Part shown: in pieces, positions 14,345 through 28,500 of the stretch | How positions within the stretch are numbered: the stretch's first letter is position 1 | Layout: every line of letters starts with the position of its first letter | Source: Ziziphus jujuba | Taxonomy: Eukaryota; Streptophyta; Magnoliopsida; Rosales; Rhamnaceae | Assembly: GCF_031755915.1 (NCBI RefSeq) | Contig: NC_083388.1 | Location: forward strand, 10,415,001-10,479,000 | DNA: 64,000 bases | Direction of reading: 5' to 3' | The notes under the pieces: model-generated | What the model was told of the DNA's origin: nothing | What the model saw: the letters and a program-made list of their open reading frames with translations, nothing else | Databases searched by the model: none | Position numbers and translations under genes: made by a program

Positions 14345-15955
14345 ATGGGTACGAACGGTGATCGAACCCTGATTCTCGTTTTCTATTTTTATTTTCCGTA
14401 AATTTTTCTGAGATTCAATGACTGTGGTTTTTGATTTATGTATTTATAATTTTTTTTTTCATTTTTTTTTTTAATTGTTGAATTGGATAGCGAGGATTAA
14501 GGTTCACGAACTGAGGAACAAATCGAAATCTGAGTTACTGGGCCAGTTGAAAGATCTAAAAGCAGAGCTCGCTCTCCTCCGAGTTGCTAAGGTCACCGGT
14601 GGTGCCCCAAACAAGCTCTCTAAAATGTACTCTTTCGTTCTCTCTTTAATTAAACATGCTTGGAATGTGTTTGTGAAAATGCGTGTATTGTTTACACAAT
14701 TTTCTGTGTGGCGGATGCAGAAAAGTAGTGAGGCTTTCAATCGCTCAGGTATTGACGGTGATTTCCCAGAAGCAGAAAGAAGTTCTAAGGGAAGCATACA
14801 AGAAGAAGAAGTACATGCCACTCGATCTCCGTCCAAAGAAGACCAGGGCCATTAGAAGGCGCCTAACCAAGCACCAGGTATGCTTTCCTTGTTTCCAGTC
14901 GAACCCATTTCTTTTTTGCTTTAATTTTACCAATCGGATATGAACAGTAAAAACCCGGAGAAGCGTATTTGAAATTGATGGCTAATAGTAATTGTTTATT
15001 GTTCAACAAAGTTTCTTGGAAGAAAGTTTTAAATTTTAGATGATGATGATGAATTTTTAGTGCATTGGTTTGTTATGCACTTCAATTGTTGTTATTTCGT
15101 TCCATTATGGGGTTACTGTAATCGTATCTTATATTTTTCATTGTTGCTGTTCTAACCTTGTAAATTTTAATGATTTATAATGATAGTAATAGAATGTGCA
15201 GACTAGGAGTTTTTGTTTTTTCACTACTCCAATAAAGCCAAAATTATGTGTTTCCACGCGTAGTGGTAAAAATTAACCGTGTTTCCATGGTGGTTGTTTT
15301 AAATCATCTTTAGAATTGCTATAGCCCCTATGGTGTCCGCAATTGCTCTTTTCTTGTTTGTCATATTTCCTTACTGAACATAATGTTTGGTAGTAGAAGA
15401 GAGATGGTTGTTTAGGGGTATTAAATATGGGAGGGAACCGGCATGTGGAACTTGAAATATTGTGATTAACATCTTAAGCTGCTCTACATGGTAAGTTCCT
15501 TTGGGATACGGACACAATGTGCAAACTGAGGCCAAGAAAAATGAGTGTGATGAGAGTATGAGTTTAATGCTCTTACCATATAAAGAGAGCTCGACTATGT
15601 TATGAACATCTGCAATTGTAAAGGAAATTCAACAATCTTACCATGTTGTGGTATGAAAATGATAACTCTTATACAGCTCTGACATTTCCAATTCAAGTGC
15701 TCTGAGAATTCTAGTAACTTAAAAGTTGAATAAGTAAACGGGGATTAGCTTGTAAAGCTGTTATCACAGTATTGAGTCTGGTAGAATCATTATGAATATA
15801 GATGCTTCATTGTTTTCCCCTATTTTTATGCTTACTGATCAGTTATTGATTGCCTTTCTTTTTCCTTGTGTATCTGACAGGCATCCTTGAAGACTGAAAG
15901 AGAAAAGAAGAGAGAAATGTACTTTCCCATGAGGAAGTATGCAATTAAAGTGTAG
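14345..15955 (+). CDS. RPL35: 60S ribosomal protein L35 (uL29), complete four-exon gene
   Basis: Encodes the uL29 protein of the large cytosolic ribosomal subunit, which binds near the polypeptide exit tunnel. The spliced coding exons are 14345-14348 (ATGG only), 14491-14626, 14721-14877 and 15881-15955. All three introns have GT..AG ends and every junction keeps frame: M|A-R-I-K-V-H-E-L, then L-S-K-I|K-V-V-R-L, then K-H-Q|A-S-L-K. The product is 123 residues, the usual length for plant L35. Family hallmarks include [37 protein letters not shown] and the basic end [12 protein letters not shown]. The start codon sits in a 4-nt first coding exon, so a simple reading-frame search misses the true N-terminus and would propose a false upstream start inside intron 1. 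The last intron is the longest (about 1 kb). No truncation or missing residue is seen, so it is expected to be functional. Confidence 0.97.
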
Positions 15956-17739
15956 AGTAGCATCCGTTGGGGAAGTTCGAGCTCCTTTTTTTTTTTTTAA
16001 TCACACTCAAGGTTATTATTTTGAGGCTTTTAGCATCTTTTAGCAATTTGAGATCCATAATTGAGGTTTTGTTAATCCACTCGTTTACTGCTGATATTTT
16101 CTAAATTCATGAATTTTTGTCAGAATATTGTGGCTATCATTATTTTGCATTATTCATCATCGTAGACGAGTTGTTTCAAATTTATCACCTAAGCATGAAG
16201 CATTCATAAATATTATCATTGTTAAAAGTTACGTGTCACTCTTTTTAATTGGAGGTTTTGTCACGGCTCACAGGTACTATAGAATTTGTATCTCGTGCAT
16301 TTTTTAATGAACGCTGTATATTAATGTTAGTGGGAAATAGGTCACATTACAATTTGGTAATGAATATTCCTCCATAATTATTTATGGAATTGACAGTTTC
16401 GACTTGATCGTATAAGAAAGAGAGGAAGGAAGAGAAGAGGAAAGAGTTTGGTCAGATCGTATAAGGAGGAGAGGAAGGAAGACATGAAAGTGTTTTTAAA
16501 ACCAGCAAAAATTGTAAAGCAATGGTTTTCTAAACTTATAACTTGTGAATCTGTGTTTTTAAAACCAGAAAAATTTAGATGCATCATAATTGAATTTTTT
16601 TGTTGGCTTTCCTCATTCATGAATAAGAATGAAAGAGATATAAGTGTTTGCATTGTTGGTTTTTATTTTTTTATTAATCTACAAATTAGATGTAATTTGC
16701 TTATTTAAAGAGTTTGTCAGTAGTAGTTAGAATTTATTAAGTATTTAAATTAGTTATAAAATTAAGGAAGGAAAAAGAAATATAAACACCAAAATAAACA
16801 CAATTTCAAATTGTGTTATTTTTTATTTTTGTTTTTCCTTTCATATTCATGGTTGTTTAAGATATTCAAAAAACTATAAATCATTAACTAGAAATAGAGT
16901 TAAGCAAATTATATACAATTAAAAACAAAAATTAAAAGATATATATACCCAAAAAAAAAAAAAATTACAAACCAAAAACTTTAACAAACAACACCTTAAA
17001 TGATGATTTTTTTGAACCTAGAGGAGTTGAGTGATTATTTTCCATCCTTAATTAGCTGTATTTTTTAAAATTTCGAAGTCGAAAAAATATTCTAAAAAAT
17101 TTTAATTATTTAAGATAATTATATATTTTAGCCCTATATATTCCCCTTTAGTTTAATGATTGGTTCATATAAAAAAATGGTTTGATGAATGGATCCACCA
17201 TTGTCCGACTATTCTCCATTTAGTTTTTGCCTACAAAGATAAAAATAAAAATTTAAAATTAAAAGAAAAAAAAAAAAAGAAGAAAAGAGAACATTATATT
17301 CAAAAAATCTAAATGATTGTATCCATTTATTCTCAATTTAAAAAGTTAGAAATGCTTTTATTGTATATATGCCTTTATTGAATATATATACAAATAAGAG
17401 CTCCAATGAGGAGTGGGAATATTCATAATTCTTTAATTGGTATATATATTTATACCAATTATTTTGAAACTGTCCAACTATATATAATAAGGGCATTTTT
17501 TTTAATTAAATTTTTATGATTTTTTTTTATTTTTTAAATTTTTAGTCCTTTTGATATCGATATAACAACCACTAGAAATAACACACAAGGTTCAATAAGA
17601 TCTTGGTTTTAAAATTCGGTTTGTTTTTAATTGATATTTTTGAACATATTATATATATATATATATATAAACAAAAAGAATGAGTGAATATTATATATAT
17701 ATGTATATATATTTGCTAATAAAGATAGAATAATATATG
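15956..17739. other. RPL35 3' flank and AT-rich intergenic DNA
   Basis: The first 150-200 bases after the stop are T-rich and presumably contain the 3' UTR and poly(A) site, which I cannot place exactly. At about 16405-16490 an AG-rich unit with 'gatcgtataag' and 'gaggaaggaag' is present twice. 'gtgtttttaaaaccag' also recurs (about 16490 and 16552), showing small local duplications. A 10-bp stem palindrome lies at 17435-17460. No gene is recognised. Confidence 0.6.
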
Positions 17740-18059
17740 GTGGAGTGGTATTGAGGTTGCTCAAAAGCGGCCATTAGAAATAGATACGGTCACAGGCACA
17801 GCTAATGTAATGGCACACAGCTATGGAAAAGACGATGGCAGGCGCGACGGCATCCATGAAGCTGGAGCCTGGGGGACTCAGCATACACAGGCAGTTTCCT
17901 CTAGCAGTTCCTTGTTATTGTGTGCTTGAATAAATCCTCGATACCAAAAGTTTTCTTCAACAAGCCCCTCTACACCGCTGTTGGTCTACAATGTATAGCT
18001 CAAAACAAATTTGATGGACTTGACTTCTTCAAGTAGCCAGTGGGCCAAATTTTCACACA
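17740..18059. other. Unexplained GC-richer islet
   Basis: About 300 bases of markedly less AT-rich sequence, with several CpGs (for example 'ggcaggcgcgacggc' near 17840), lie between AT-rich flanks. All six frames have stops, no tRNA or snoRNA fold is recognised, and no repeat partner was found in the window. It may be a decayed exon, retrogene or inserted fragment. Confidence 0.4.
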
Positions 18060-18180
18060 AAATAAATAAATAAAGAAATAAAGGGATAACATAAATAAAT
18101 TAGAAGGTTTGACTTTGGATACTCGAACCCAATCTAAAAGTCAAACGCTCTAATACACTGTGCTATAAGATCTTATATTT
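18060..18180 (-). repeat. tRNA-derived SINE-like fragment
   Basis: On the minus strand the sequence reads tRNA-like: a 'tagcacagtgtattagagcg' A-box-type segment followed by 'gggttcgagtatcc', a near-consensus pol III B box. It then runs into an (AAAT/TTTA)-type tail at the low-coordinate end. This order (A box, B box, simple tail) is that of plant SINEs. No target-site duplication was confirmed. Confidence 0.4.
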
Positions 18181-19822
18181 TTTAATCATGATATGTTTTT
18201 AATATAATTGACATCTTTTGTCTTCTTCTGCAGCTTAAAAACCGTATTGTGAACTCAGGTGAAAATATGAGCTTATGGAGAGGCCTCACGACTGTTTTTG
18301 TTTCATTAGGCGCTCCATTTTATATTTTATTTTTTGTCAATATACGGACTTCTTATTTATCAATGTACAATCAAAGAAGTTAAAAAACAAAGCAACAAAT
18401 TAGCCGCTTGCACCTATGCTTCCAACCGAGAGAAAATATTGTAAATAATCAAAAAAAGAACAAGAAAAAAGAAAAGAAGTACCTCACTTTTCTTCAATTC
18501 ACAACAATTGTCCATGAAAATTCGACATTGAGTGCATATTGACTTGCACAAAGTATGATCCAAAATAACTGATCCCTTTATACAATAATTCACAAAGTGT
18601 AATGGAAAACCCTGGATTATTGAGGTTGCATTTTGACTTCGGACTCAACACCACGAAAGTCCACACAAATTACAACGAAAGTAAATGAGCTTGTCTGCTT
18701 GTGACTTGTCTACCCTGTAACACAAACTAACTATGGTGTGTCGTTTTCAGTAGTTTGAATGTATGGAATAAAAACTACACCCAGGAATTTTTATCTATAA
18801 ACACGAACTATTAATGTATTTGACCCTTCGAAAGACTAGTATTGTTTGTCCACTGTTTCACATTAATTTTAGTTGGCCATTGAAAGAAAAGGAAGGGTAT
18901 ATTTAGGACCTTTTTTTCACCATCTCTACGCGGTGAGGGACACTGTCAACGTTAACTTAGAAATTAGCAGGCCAAAGTGATTATTTTGGTACCAAAAATT
19001 TAAAATTTATTAGTTTTCTTTAATGAGTAACATGTTCAGAATTAAAGGTATGGTTGAATATTTCACATCTATATTTTAAAAAATTATTAGTTTTTCCAAA
19101 AAGAAGAAGAACAGTTATTTGTTTGTTATTTAATTTCATATTTGGTTGAGGTTATTTTTTACTACAACAGCTAGAGAAAGTTTGATGTATTTCCCTGCTG
19201 TTTTTGTAATTAATATAAATTATATATATCATATTACAATAATACATACATATATGTAAATTATATATCATGAATGTACTGGGCCAAAAAAATTAAATAT
19301 CTATTGATAATTAAGAAAATTATATCTTAATACTTTTACAATCGGATGCGTGTTTTGTGTTTTTTTTTTTTTTAAATTAACTACGAAAGCGAGACTATTG
19401 TAAATTAGTTTCGACATATGAATCGAGAATTGCATTTTTCCGTTTACAAGATGGGTGGAAAGTCAATGACAGTTGAATTGTAAAAGTAATAATCAGAAAA
19501 GAAATAATGAGCAAAAATGCCAATTTAATTTTCTGCAGTAAATTATCTTTGGAAATATTTGGGTTTCGTTGACTCATTATATCCGCAAAATTCATGATTT
19601 TTATAAATGATTATGGGAGTTTCAGAGAGATTTAGAAATTAGAAGGCGTGATTAAACAAAAATAAAATATTAACGACAAAACAAATCATAGCAAATAGAA
19701 GGGTGACAAATTCAAAACGAAGGACGGCAGATCCTGTTTTGCTCATTATTTTAATCTTCTTAGACTTCAAACTGTCCAAATAAAATATTCGGAACTTTTT
19801 GTCTTTTTCAAATTTTATGCAA

Positions 19823-19823
<1 letters not shown>

Positions 19824-19854
<31 letters not shown>
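19824..19854. repeat. (AAT)n microsatellite
   Basis: About ten consecutive AAT/ATA units. Confidence 0.9.
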
Positions 19855-19856
<2 letters not shown>

Positions 19857-21556
19857 TTAGCCTCGCTTTATTTTTATTTTTTTCCTTATATTTGGAAATG
19901 CTACTTCATTGGGAAAACATTATAATTATTATTATATTTTTGGTATAGGAAACATTATATTTTTAGAGAGAGACTAATTCAACCTGTATCACATGAATCA
20001 GATAATTGAGCAACACTTCAACTAATTCAATTGAATGTTTAGTGATAATTAATTAAGATAACAATTAACAAAGCTATTTCTATGTGATCCCATGATTTGC
20101 TTAATCAGTTTATATACTTAATCAATATATCTTTTAGTAATTTTGCAATTGTCTGGTACTTCGTCAAATTAAATATTTTTATTTTAGGAACGGATCAACT
20201 GCTTCTTCTTCTTATTTTTTATGTTTCACTGTAAATTAATTAAAAAAAAACCCAACTTGCAAATAAATAATTGAATATATTATTTGCCTTTATTTAATAT
20301 ATAATGTAGTTTGTTAGAGGGAAATTTTAAATATATATTATCATGTGCATTTTTAATGTGTAAATTACACATGATAATTTAATTTGAATATAATTTAAAC
20401 TATAATAAGATATATACTTACGATCTAACCAATTTCCTTGGGAAAGGAATTGACCTGGTCCTCTGATGACCATATCACTTCAAAACCACCAAATCACTTA
20501 TAAAACTTTCTAACCAAACTGATTAATATGCTTGCTAATTAAACTCAACACATTGGCCTGCAATATCTTAATAATTACTATTTTTTCGTAAGATCTTAAT
20601 TATTATTTATTTATTATAATTTGAAAGGAGTATATTAATTTGCATAATATTATATTATTTTTAAACATATTATATTGTAAAGAATATAATAGACAAAATA
20701 ATACAGATACATGGGGGTGCGTGTTTAGGAAAATGGCCATAATTAGGAAATAAAAGCGCTTTTTCTGACCACATGCATTAATGAATAGAAGCTTGATCAG
20801 AATACTATCATACTATCTCAGATGCAATATTCAACAAAAATATAATACCCTGTCACATGCAATATTCAAGAAAAATTTAGCTCTTTATTAACCAAAAGAG
20901 GATGTGTGGCAATTTTCATCTCTTTAGAGTCATTTTATTTCTTGGCGTTTCATACTAATGGAAAAATGATACAAATTGTTTTATTTTTCCCAGGTAATTT
21001 TTCGGTTAAAATTGAAAAGAAATTTAAATAAAAATCAATTAATATAACTTTGACATGGAAGCTGTTACGTCTTTATAAGCATGATAAATATGGAATGCTA
21101 TTTGTAAATTGTAATATTGTATATATATATATATATATATATTTGTTATAATAGGCACCTGTCGTCCGTTACAATGTGAGCATTTAAAATTTTTACACAT
21201 CAAGCCATATATTTTATGGTGGACACTAATGGCTACTTTAACAAAATTTTATACAAATATATAAGCACAAGCAGTTTTCTTGTTCATAGATATATAAAAT
21301 TATTTTTGTTCAATTATGTTTTAGTATTTTACACTATTAAGTCAGAAATAGAACTTGGATAATTATGTGAGAAAAGAGCAGCTTTGCTATTTATTCTTTT
21401 TTGTGCTTTTTTCCAAACATCTTTCCTCGGCAATCAGAAGTCAGACTAGCTTATAATTTCTTTAACTGAACAGATAACACTATATTAATTCGATACCATT
21501 ATGACCCACATAATTAAGCTTGCTATTAGACTAATGTCCCGTGGTTTGTGTTTTCA

Positions 21557-21597
<41 letters not shown>

Positions 21598-23034
21598 CTT
21601 TCATTAATCCAAGAAAAAAAAAAAAAAAGATATTGGTTGACTGAGGGTATGAAAACAAGTATTAAAAGTAAACGAACTTTGAAATGTATGATGTCTGATA
21701 CTGCCTGCTCTCTTCATGGCAGACAGAAACCATGAAAATTTATAAATTTGTTGAACGCGTAGTTAATTTTGCCTTTATTTTCCACCATCGTTACATTTTC
21801 TGAATATGGTTATACTTCCAAACCGAATAACGCGTTTACTTTAAAAGTTGGTGTCCTACTGCCCTTTAATTTTTTTAAGTTACACGTACATATATGTTTG
21901 GAGTTTTTACGTAGAAAAACTGAACAAGTCCTAAATCTTCCAATTTTCACATGATCAATGATCAAGCTGGTGAAAGAGAAAAAGAATAGGATTCACATTG
22001 ACAATGATAAATTTTTTATTAATCTGCGACAATGCAACATAGTGGAGACCCTTTTCTATGGGTTAGTCAATGGTTGCGTAATTATAATTTATTAAAGTTA
22101 TATAATTAACCATTAATCTGGTTCCATCCCTTATAAAATTGAGCTCAATTTTAGAAAAAAAAAATAATGGTACTTTAACATTGTTATCTAATATTAATTC
22201 TCCTTTCTTTCTTCTATGTACAGCAAGGTTCCAAATGAGAAAAGAAAGGGAACCTAAGATCCCAAAGATTATTGATGGAATATGAAACTTAATTTATCTT
22301 TATTATTTGTCCCTTTGATGGATTTGAGATTCCATCAATGGTTTTCTCCTTATTTATCTTTCATTTTCAAACGGAAAGTGGTAGTTGAGCTGAAAATAAT
22401 CAGAGATTGACACTCAAAACTATTGGAAACTTTACTCGTGCATGGCTTATAACTTAATATGAACTCTTTGAAGATTGAAATCATTTGAGAAAAGCAGAAA
22501 ATATGCACACACAAAAAAATCAAAGTGCAATGAATTAAACCATTTGAAAAGTAATTCACAAAATAATAATAATAATAAAAAGATAAAAAAAAAAACATTT
22601 AAAAAGCAAGTGGGTTTCAGTACATTTTGTGAAAATGTCTGTCGCCATCAATTAGACTTACAAGTCCTTTGCGCGTTAGCGCTGTTTGCAGGGAAAATAT
22701 TAGGTAGGTCAGGTTTATTATATCAACCGTAGAACTATCTAATTATATTACACATATTTATTAAATATAATATATTATTTGTATTATTTTAAAATTTTAA
22801 TACAACTAAATTCTAAATTCAAATCAATTTTTTTTAATATTTTATCCAGAAAAATTAATTCCTTTATTAATATGTTTCTTTTCGTTAAAATTTTTTTTTT
22901 ATCTCATTCATTTTGTTTTTCAAACAATCTAAAAAAAAATTAAAATATTATTTCTTATTATTATTAATTTATTTTAGAGTAAAAAACATTATATATGCTA
23001 ATGTTCCATTAAGCATTTTTGGAAAATTGGTATA

Positions 23035-23070
<36 letters not shown>

Positions 23071-23659
23071 TTTATCTTATAAAATAGTAGCAACAAAAAG
23101 GAGAATAAAAAAAATTATTTCTTTCATTTTTAAAAATAAAAGATATCCCTCTTAATTTGTCATATTAAGCTCAAAAGTATGTGTTTAAATATATATATAT
23201 ATATATATACATATCTAGTGGATGGAATACAAAATACATAGCAACATTTTCTTAATGTTTATATTTTATTTTGGTAAATTTTTGAAGGTTTATATATATA
23301 TATATATATGTATTTTGGATTGAATAGGAGATGCAAAATAACATTTTTAAGGTATTTTTGGATGAAATATATATATATATATATATACATATAAGATTGT
23401 TTTTTTAGAAAAATAAATAAATAAATTAAATGATATTATTTTTTACATACAATAAAGTAAATGATATAATTATTTTTTAGAAGAAAAAATATATTAATAA
23501 ATGGATTAAATAAGGGAACTTATTTGATGATAAATAACTTACCAAATTTAAGTTTAATTATACTAATTTAAAAAAAATAGCGTGAATAACGTATCATGTT
23601 TGATGATGGTATAATATAATTGAACGATTCAACGACTGCTGTGGTAGATCCATCCTACT

Positions 23660-24060
23660 AAATAATTTTTTCTGTTTGCATACTATCTAGCATTTCCAAT
23701 TGCATAAAATATGACATTTCTTTACCATTTAGCTCATTTCAAAATTTGCCAATAATAAATTTGATGTCAAATTTGGCATGAAATTTGCAATCCGTAAAAT
23801 TTAAAATTGGGACTTCACTTTTATAAAATATGTAGATTCTATGTCATTTAACGAATTAATTAATATTATTTTATTTTTAATTGTTGAAAAAATTCAAAAA
23901 TGTTACTATTAATAGAATCTAAAATTTTGCATTATTATTTTTTAGCATTTGTATGGTAAAATTTGACTTTTACTTACAATTAAATTGTTCATATCAATGT
24001 CAAATTTTATAAACACTAACGGCAAAATAGCATTTGCCAGTGATTTTACTATTTATCTTT
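23660..24060. repeat. Possible MITE with subterminal inverted motifs
   Basis: The left part contains 'aaatttgcca' and 'gtcaaatttggcat'; the right part contains 'aaatttgac', 'gtcaaatttta' and 'gcatttgccag'. The paired tgcca/tggca and gtcaaa/tttgac motifs suggest the two arms of a non-autonomous DNA element. Termini and target-site duplication are not resolved. Confidence 0.25.
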
Positions 24061-25488
24061 GCGAAAACAATATATATGCATCCGTTTTAAGCCACACTAG
24101 TTGAGAATGTGCATGCAATGTGGACAAATAATTAATTTTCCTTGATTAATATTTAGACCTGAACTTGTTTATTAAATTTTTGTATTATTTATTATATTGA
24201 ATTTCAATTGTTTATTTTAAAAGTTACTTAATTATCTCTATTTAGCTTAATTTTTAAAACATTAATATATTGGCATATATATATATATATATATACACAC
24301 ACATATATCACATTTACCACGTCACAGGGAAGAAAAAGAAGGGTAAACACAGTAAGGACCAACAGCATTTCTCTTTTTACATTTTAAAATATTAAAAGAT
24401 AATAAATTTTTTATATATGAAAAATGAATTTCGTATGGGAGATAAAACTTGTTGAAAATTTAAAAAAGATTATAATAATTATTTAATACTTAATCTTTAG
24501 AAATAAAATTTATTCAGCAATACAATAATTTTTTTTTGAGTAACCAAACAAATTAATTCTATACTTTTTTTTCTTTTGTTTTTTCAGGAGGTGTATATAT
24601 ATATATATATACTGTTTTGTTTTTCTTTTTTTTTTGGGTTTCCGTGTAATTTATAGATAACTAAATTCCTTCCTCTTTTGACGTCTTCAATTCTCCCCTG
24701 CGAGTTTTATAGGAAATTTAATATTACATTTTAAAATAATTTATTGAACGAACTTGTAGACTTCCTACGGTCAAAGTACATTGTGTAAATTAAACAAAGA
24801 AAATTAAATACTAGAAGAATATGATAATTAGCCGAATAACATTTTTCATCTTTTTTATTAGTAAACTATGATGTCAATGATTAGGATATTCTTGGTCCTT
24901 CGGTATTTGATCAAAGCTCGGTCATCAGAATATAAGAAATTAAACGGGGATGAGGAACCAAAGGTTTTATATATTCTGCAGTCTAAGATAGTATTAATTA
25001 AATTGGTGTAGCAAGGAAGAAACAAAGAATGAACGCGTAATATAATATTAATAATTCCCATATTTTTAGTAATCTTTTTGGGGAAGGAAGTGACTACTGG
25101 GCTGTTTCTTATCTGAACTACTATATATTTCAGATTTTTTGACCTTATAATGATCATAATTCAAAAAGGGCAACAAAAATTGAGCTTTTTGAAGTCAAAG
25201 ATTGCATGATTTGTAGGGACACAGAAATGAAAGGAGGGAAACATAGACCGATATGGTTCGATTTGATTATGACCACATAAATTATGAGGTTGGGATCATA
25301 GGAAATGCATGGCTCCAAGAACATAGTATATGCTGTCTTAATTATTAGACTCCATATTGGATTTATCTTAGATTTAGGAATCGATCATCTTAACGTGTGT
25401 CCTATAACGTTTTCCGAAATAATTTAATTTGTTGCTTTAAACATGATAGGAGTGTTACAATTTTAAAAACATACTATCAAAATTCATT

Positions 25489-25491
<3 letters not shown>

Positions 25492-25530
<39 letters not shown>
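25492..25530. repeat. (AT)n microsatellite
   Basis: About 39 bases of pure AT dinucleotide. Confidence 0.9.
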
Positions 25531-25537
<7 letters not shown>

Positions 25538-28500
25538 TTGTTTTGAATTGAATCCATAATATGAAATTAATATATAATTTATTCACGATAAAAAGAAAAA
25601 AAAAAAAAGAAACTAACGATTTTTAAAATCCAACAAAAAACAACATGGTAGGAGTGTTATAATAGTTTAAAAGAGACATGCTATCAAAATTCATTTTAAT
25701 GTTTTTCTTTAAATTACATTCATATAATGTGAAATTAATCATGCTTATGACGACCAAAAAAAAAAAAAAAAAAAGAATAACAGAAGAAATAAACTAATGA
25801 TTTTTTGAAATTCAATAGTTAGTTTATTTATTTTCTGGTTAATTCAAACGAACATGGTAGAAGAATCAAATTTTGTACAATGTAATTAAAAAAAAAAAAA
25901 AAACAAAAAGAGAAAACAAGTTAATTAGTTATAGTGTCTTGAACTTACAACCTAATGTATATGAATGTGAAGGGCATTACTAATTAAAGCAACCTTATTT
26001 TAACATGAACATATATAAAAGATTTGAATATATCAAATTGAATTGCATTAACTAATTATATTTATAAAATGTATTTTAAGATTGTTGCCCTTTTTTAAGT
26101 GAGTGAGATGGTATTCGCCCTCTCTCTGGTTCTTTCTCTCAATTGGGAATCTATTATTCCCTCTGATAATATTATAACTAAGTCTTAATCACAACAGTTG
26201 GATTTTTTTTATTTGTTTATTAATTAGGCTCAACCTATATTAAAATTAAATCCAAATGGCTAATCTCATAGGTATTTAGTATAATACCATGGAGAAAAAA
26301 TTAATTTAGAATTATTTTGTGGGAGCAATAGCAAGTGAAACAAGATTTCAGCATCAAAACAAAACCGATTATTATCATAATCTTGAGTTTGTCTTTCCTT
26401 TCCATATGATATATTAATAGCAACGTGAAAAAGCTAGAAAATTAATTTAACTAGTGAAGAATTGTTCTACGAAACATTTTTATAGATAAACAAGAATTCC
26501 ATAATTCTTGGCATATATTCTTTACCTAATTATTACACATTTGGACAAAAAGTACATATATAATTTCCTTTATTATATTCTTATTCATATAGTTTTCATT
26601 TTGTTTGTTGGTAGCTTTTCAAGTGGACCGATGCTTCCCTGACTAGATGGCACAATAAAATTCCATCCAGAAATAGATAATTGAGAATATTTCAAACATT
26701 GCTTAATCATAGAAACCCAATTTTAAAATAATTAACTAGCAAAGGCAGATGCAATTTTCCAGGGGATTTGCATGTCGTTATTTCTATGGAAAAGTCTCTC
26801 TCCCTTTTTTTTTTTTTTTTTTTTTTTTAATTTTTGGTTTTCTTTTCTTCCTTATGTTTTTGTTTTTGTGGTAATACTATAGAAAAGTCTCTTAGAAGTG
26901 CATAGAATGAGTTTTGTAAAAATTATTTGCCGTGGACTTGGCAAAGGACTCTCTAAGAATTTTATACTCTTGCAATATTATTAACCATGAGATTTGCCTA
27001 CGTAGGTAATTTTTATTTGGGACAATTAACTACGTTTTGTCTTTTCAATTATATTGCATTTTGCATTTTTTCCTATAAACTACAAATTAAACTTTTAATA
27101 TTACCCCCTTCAACTATTATTTTTCTGTCAGCTTTGTTCAGTCATGCATTTTTTACAAAAAAATTTAGCAAAGTTAGCCATATATATCGTCAAAAATAAA
27201 AAAAATTAAATAAAAACATTTCTATGAAAAAAGTTTCATAAATTATGTATGTTTAATTTTATCAAATTTATCTGTCAAAGAAAATGATTGGATTTACTGA
27301 TAAGAAAAACACAACACAATAATATGAAGCAAAGAAAAAGACTTTTATAATTTATTCTTCTATTATTTTTAAGGAAATCTAAATTTATAATATGATTCAT
27401 TGATCCAATACATCAAGAGGACAAGTTTTTTTAATTATTTTTGGTTTTAATAATAAGGAATTAATTGAATGATTAAGAATGATTAGGCATGAAATATTTT
27501 TTTGCTAAATAGGGGCCAAGAAAACAAGTTTCTTTATTATTAACGTTATAATTATTATTTTTTACTCTAACTGCAAATCGTATCAAGTAGAGAGTGTAAA
27601 GATTGACCCAAAAAAAAAAAAAAAATTAGAGCATAAAGAAATAAAACAAATGAATTATATTAAATTATAATGAATACCTTCCGGTTGATTAGACCCGCTG
27701 CAGTAAGGTGATCACTTGACTTGGTTATGGAGTTTAATAACTCCATTTACTACGCTACAAGCGCAACATTCTATAATTGTCTTCATTTCATTCTAATTGT
27801 CTTCATTTCATATCCCTAATATTGCATTTTAATTTTTGTTCTTTTATTTATTTTATAGGACATATTGTATCCCTTATTGCTTGTTGGATGACCGAGCAAG
27901 GTACGAAGCTAGGATATAATACTATTCCTTTGTCTTTACATTACAATCCAAAGACGTTATATATTAATTAAACCTAAATTATAAAATTTTAAAATACTTT
28001 GTTGGTAGTAATATTAATTAAAACCTAAAAAAACATATTTTAAAATAATAAACATTTAACGGTCCTGATATTTGATGTTTCCAAGATTCGACAAATGATA
28101 TATATATATATATATATACTATAATATTTTAGGATAAATAATAATTTTTTTGGTTTAGACTCTTTCAATTTCAAGCATCAGGCAATACAAGAGAGCCAAT
28201 GGAATTGCATTTCAGTAATCCACGTACCAAGAATTCCATTTTTTATTACTACACCAACAAAAAGAGAAAGTACGAATAAATATATATATATATATATATA
28301 TATCTAAGACAAAAAGAGAAAATTTCCGTTCTAATATACATCACAGTTGTTTTCTTGCATAACGCGGCCGTTGTATTTGATAAGTGCATTGTTTTTCTCT
28401 TGTTGTCAGTGCTTCAAAATAGACGGCATGTACCCTGAATGAAGAAGCCAGCTATTATAAAGCGTCGTAAATCCTTAGCAAAAAATTAAATTACAAGTCC

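Noticed and set aside
17435..17460. 26-base palindrome (10-bp arms)
   Set aside because: Short and AT-rich, of a kind expected often in such DNA; not beside any element end.
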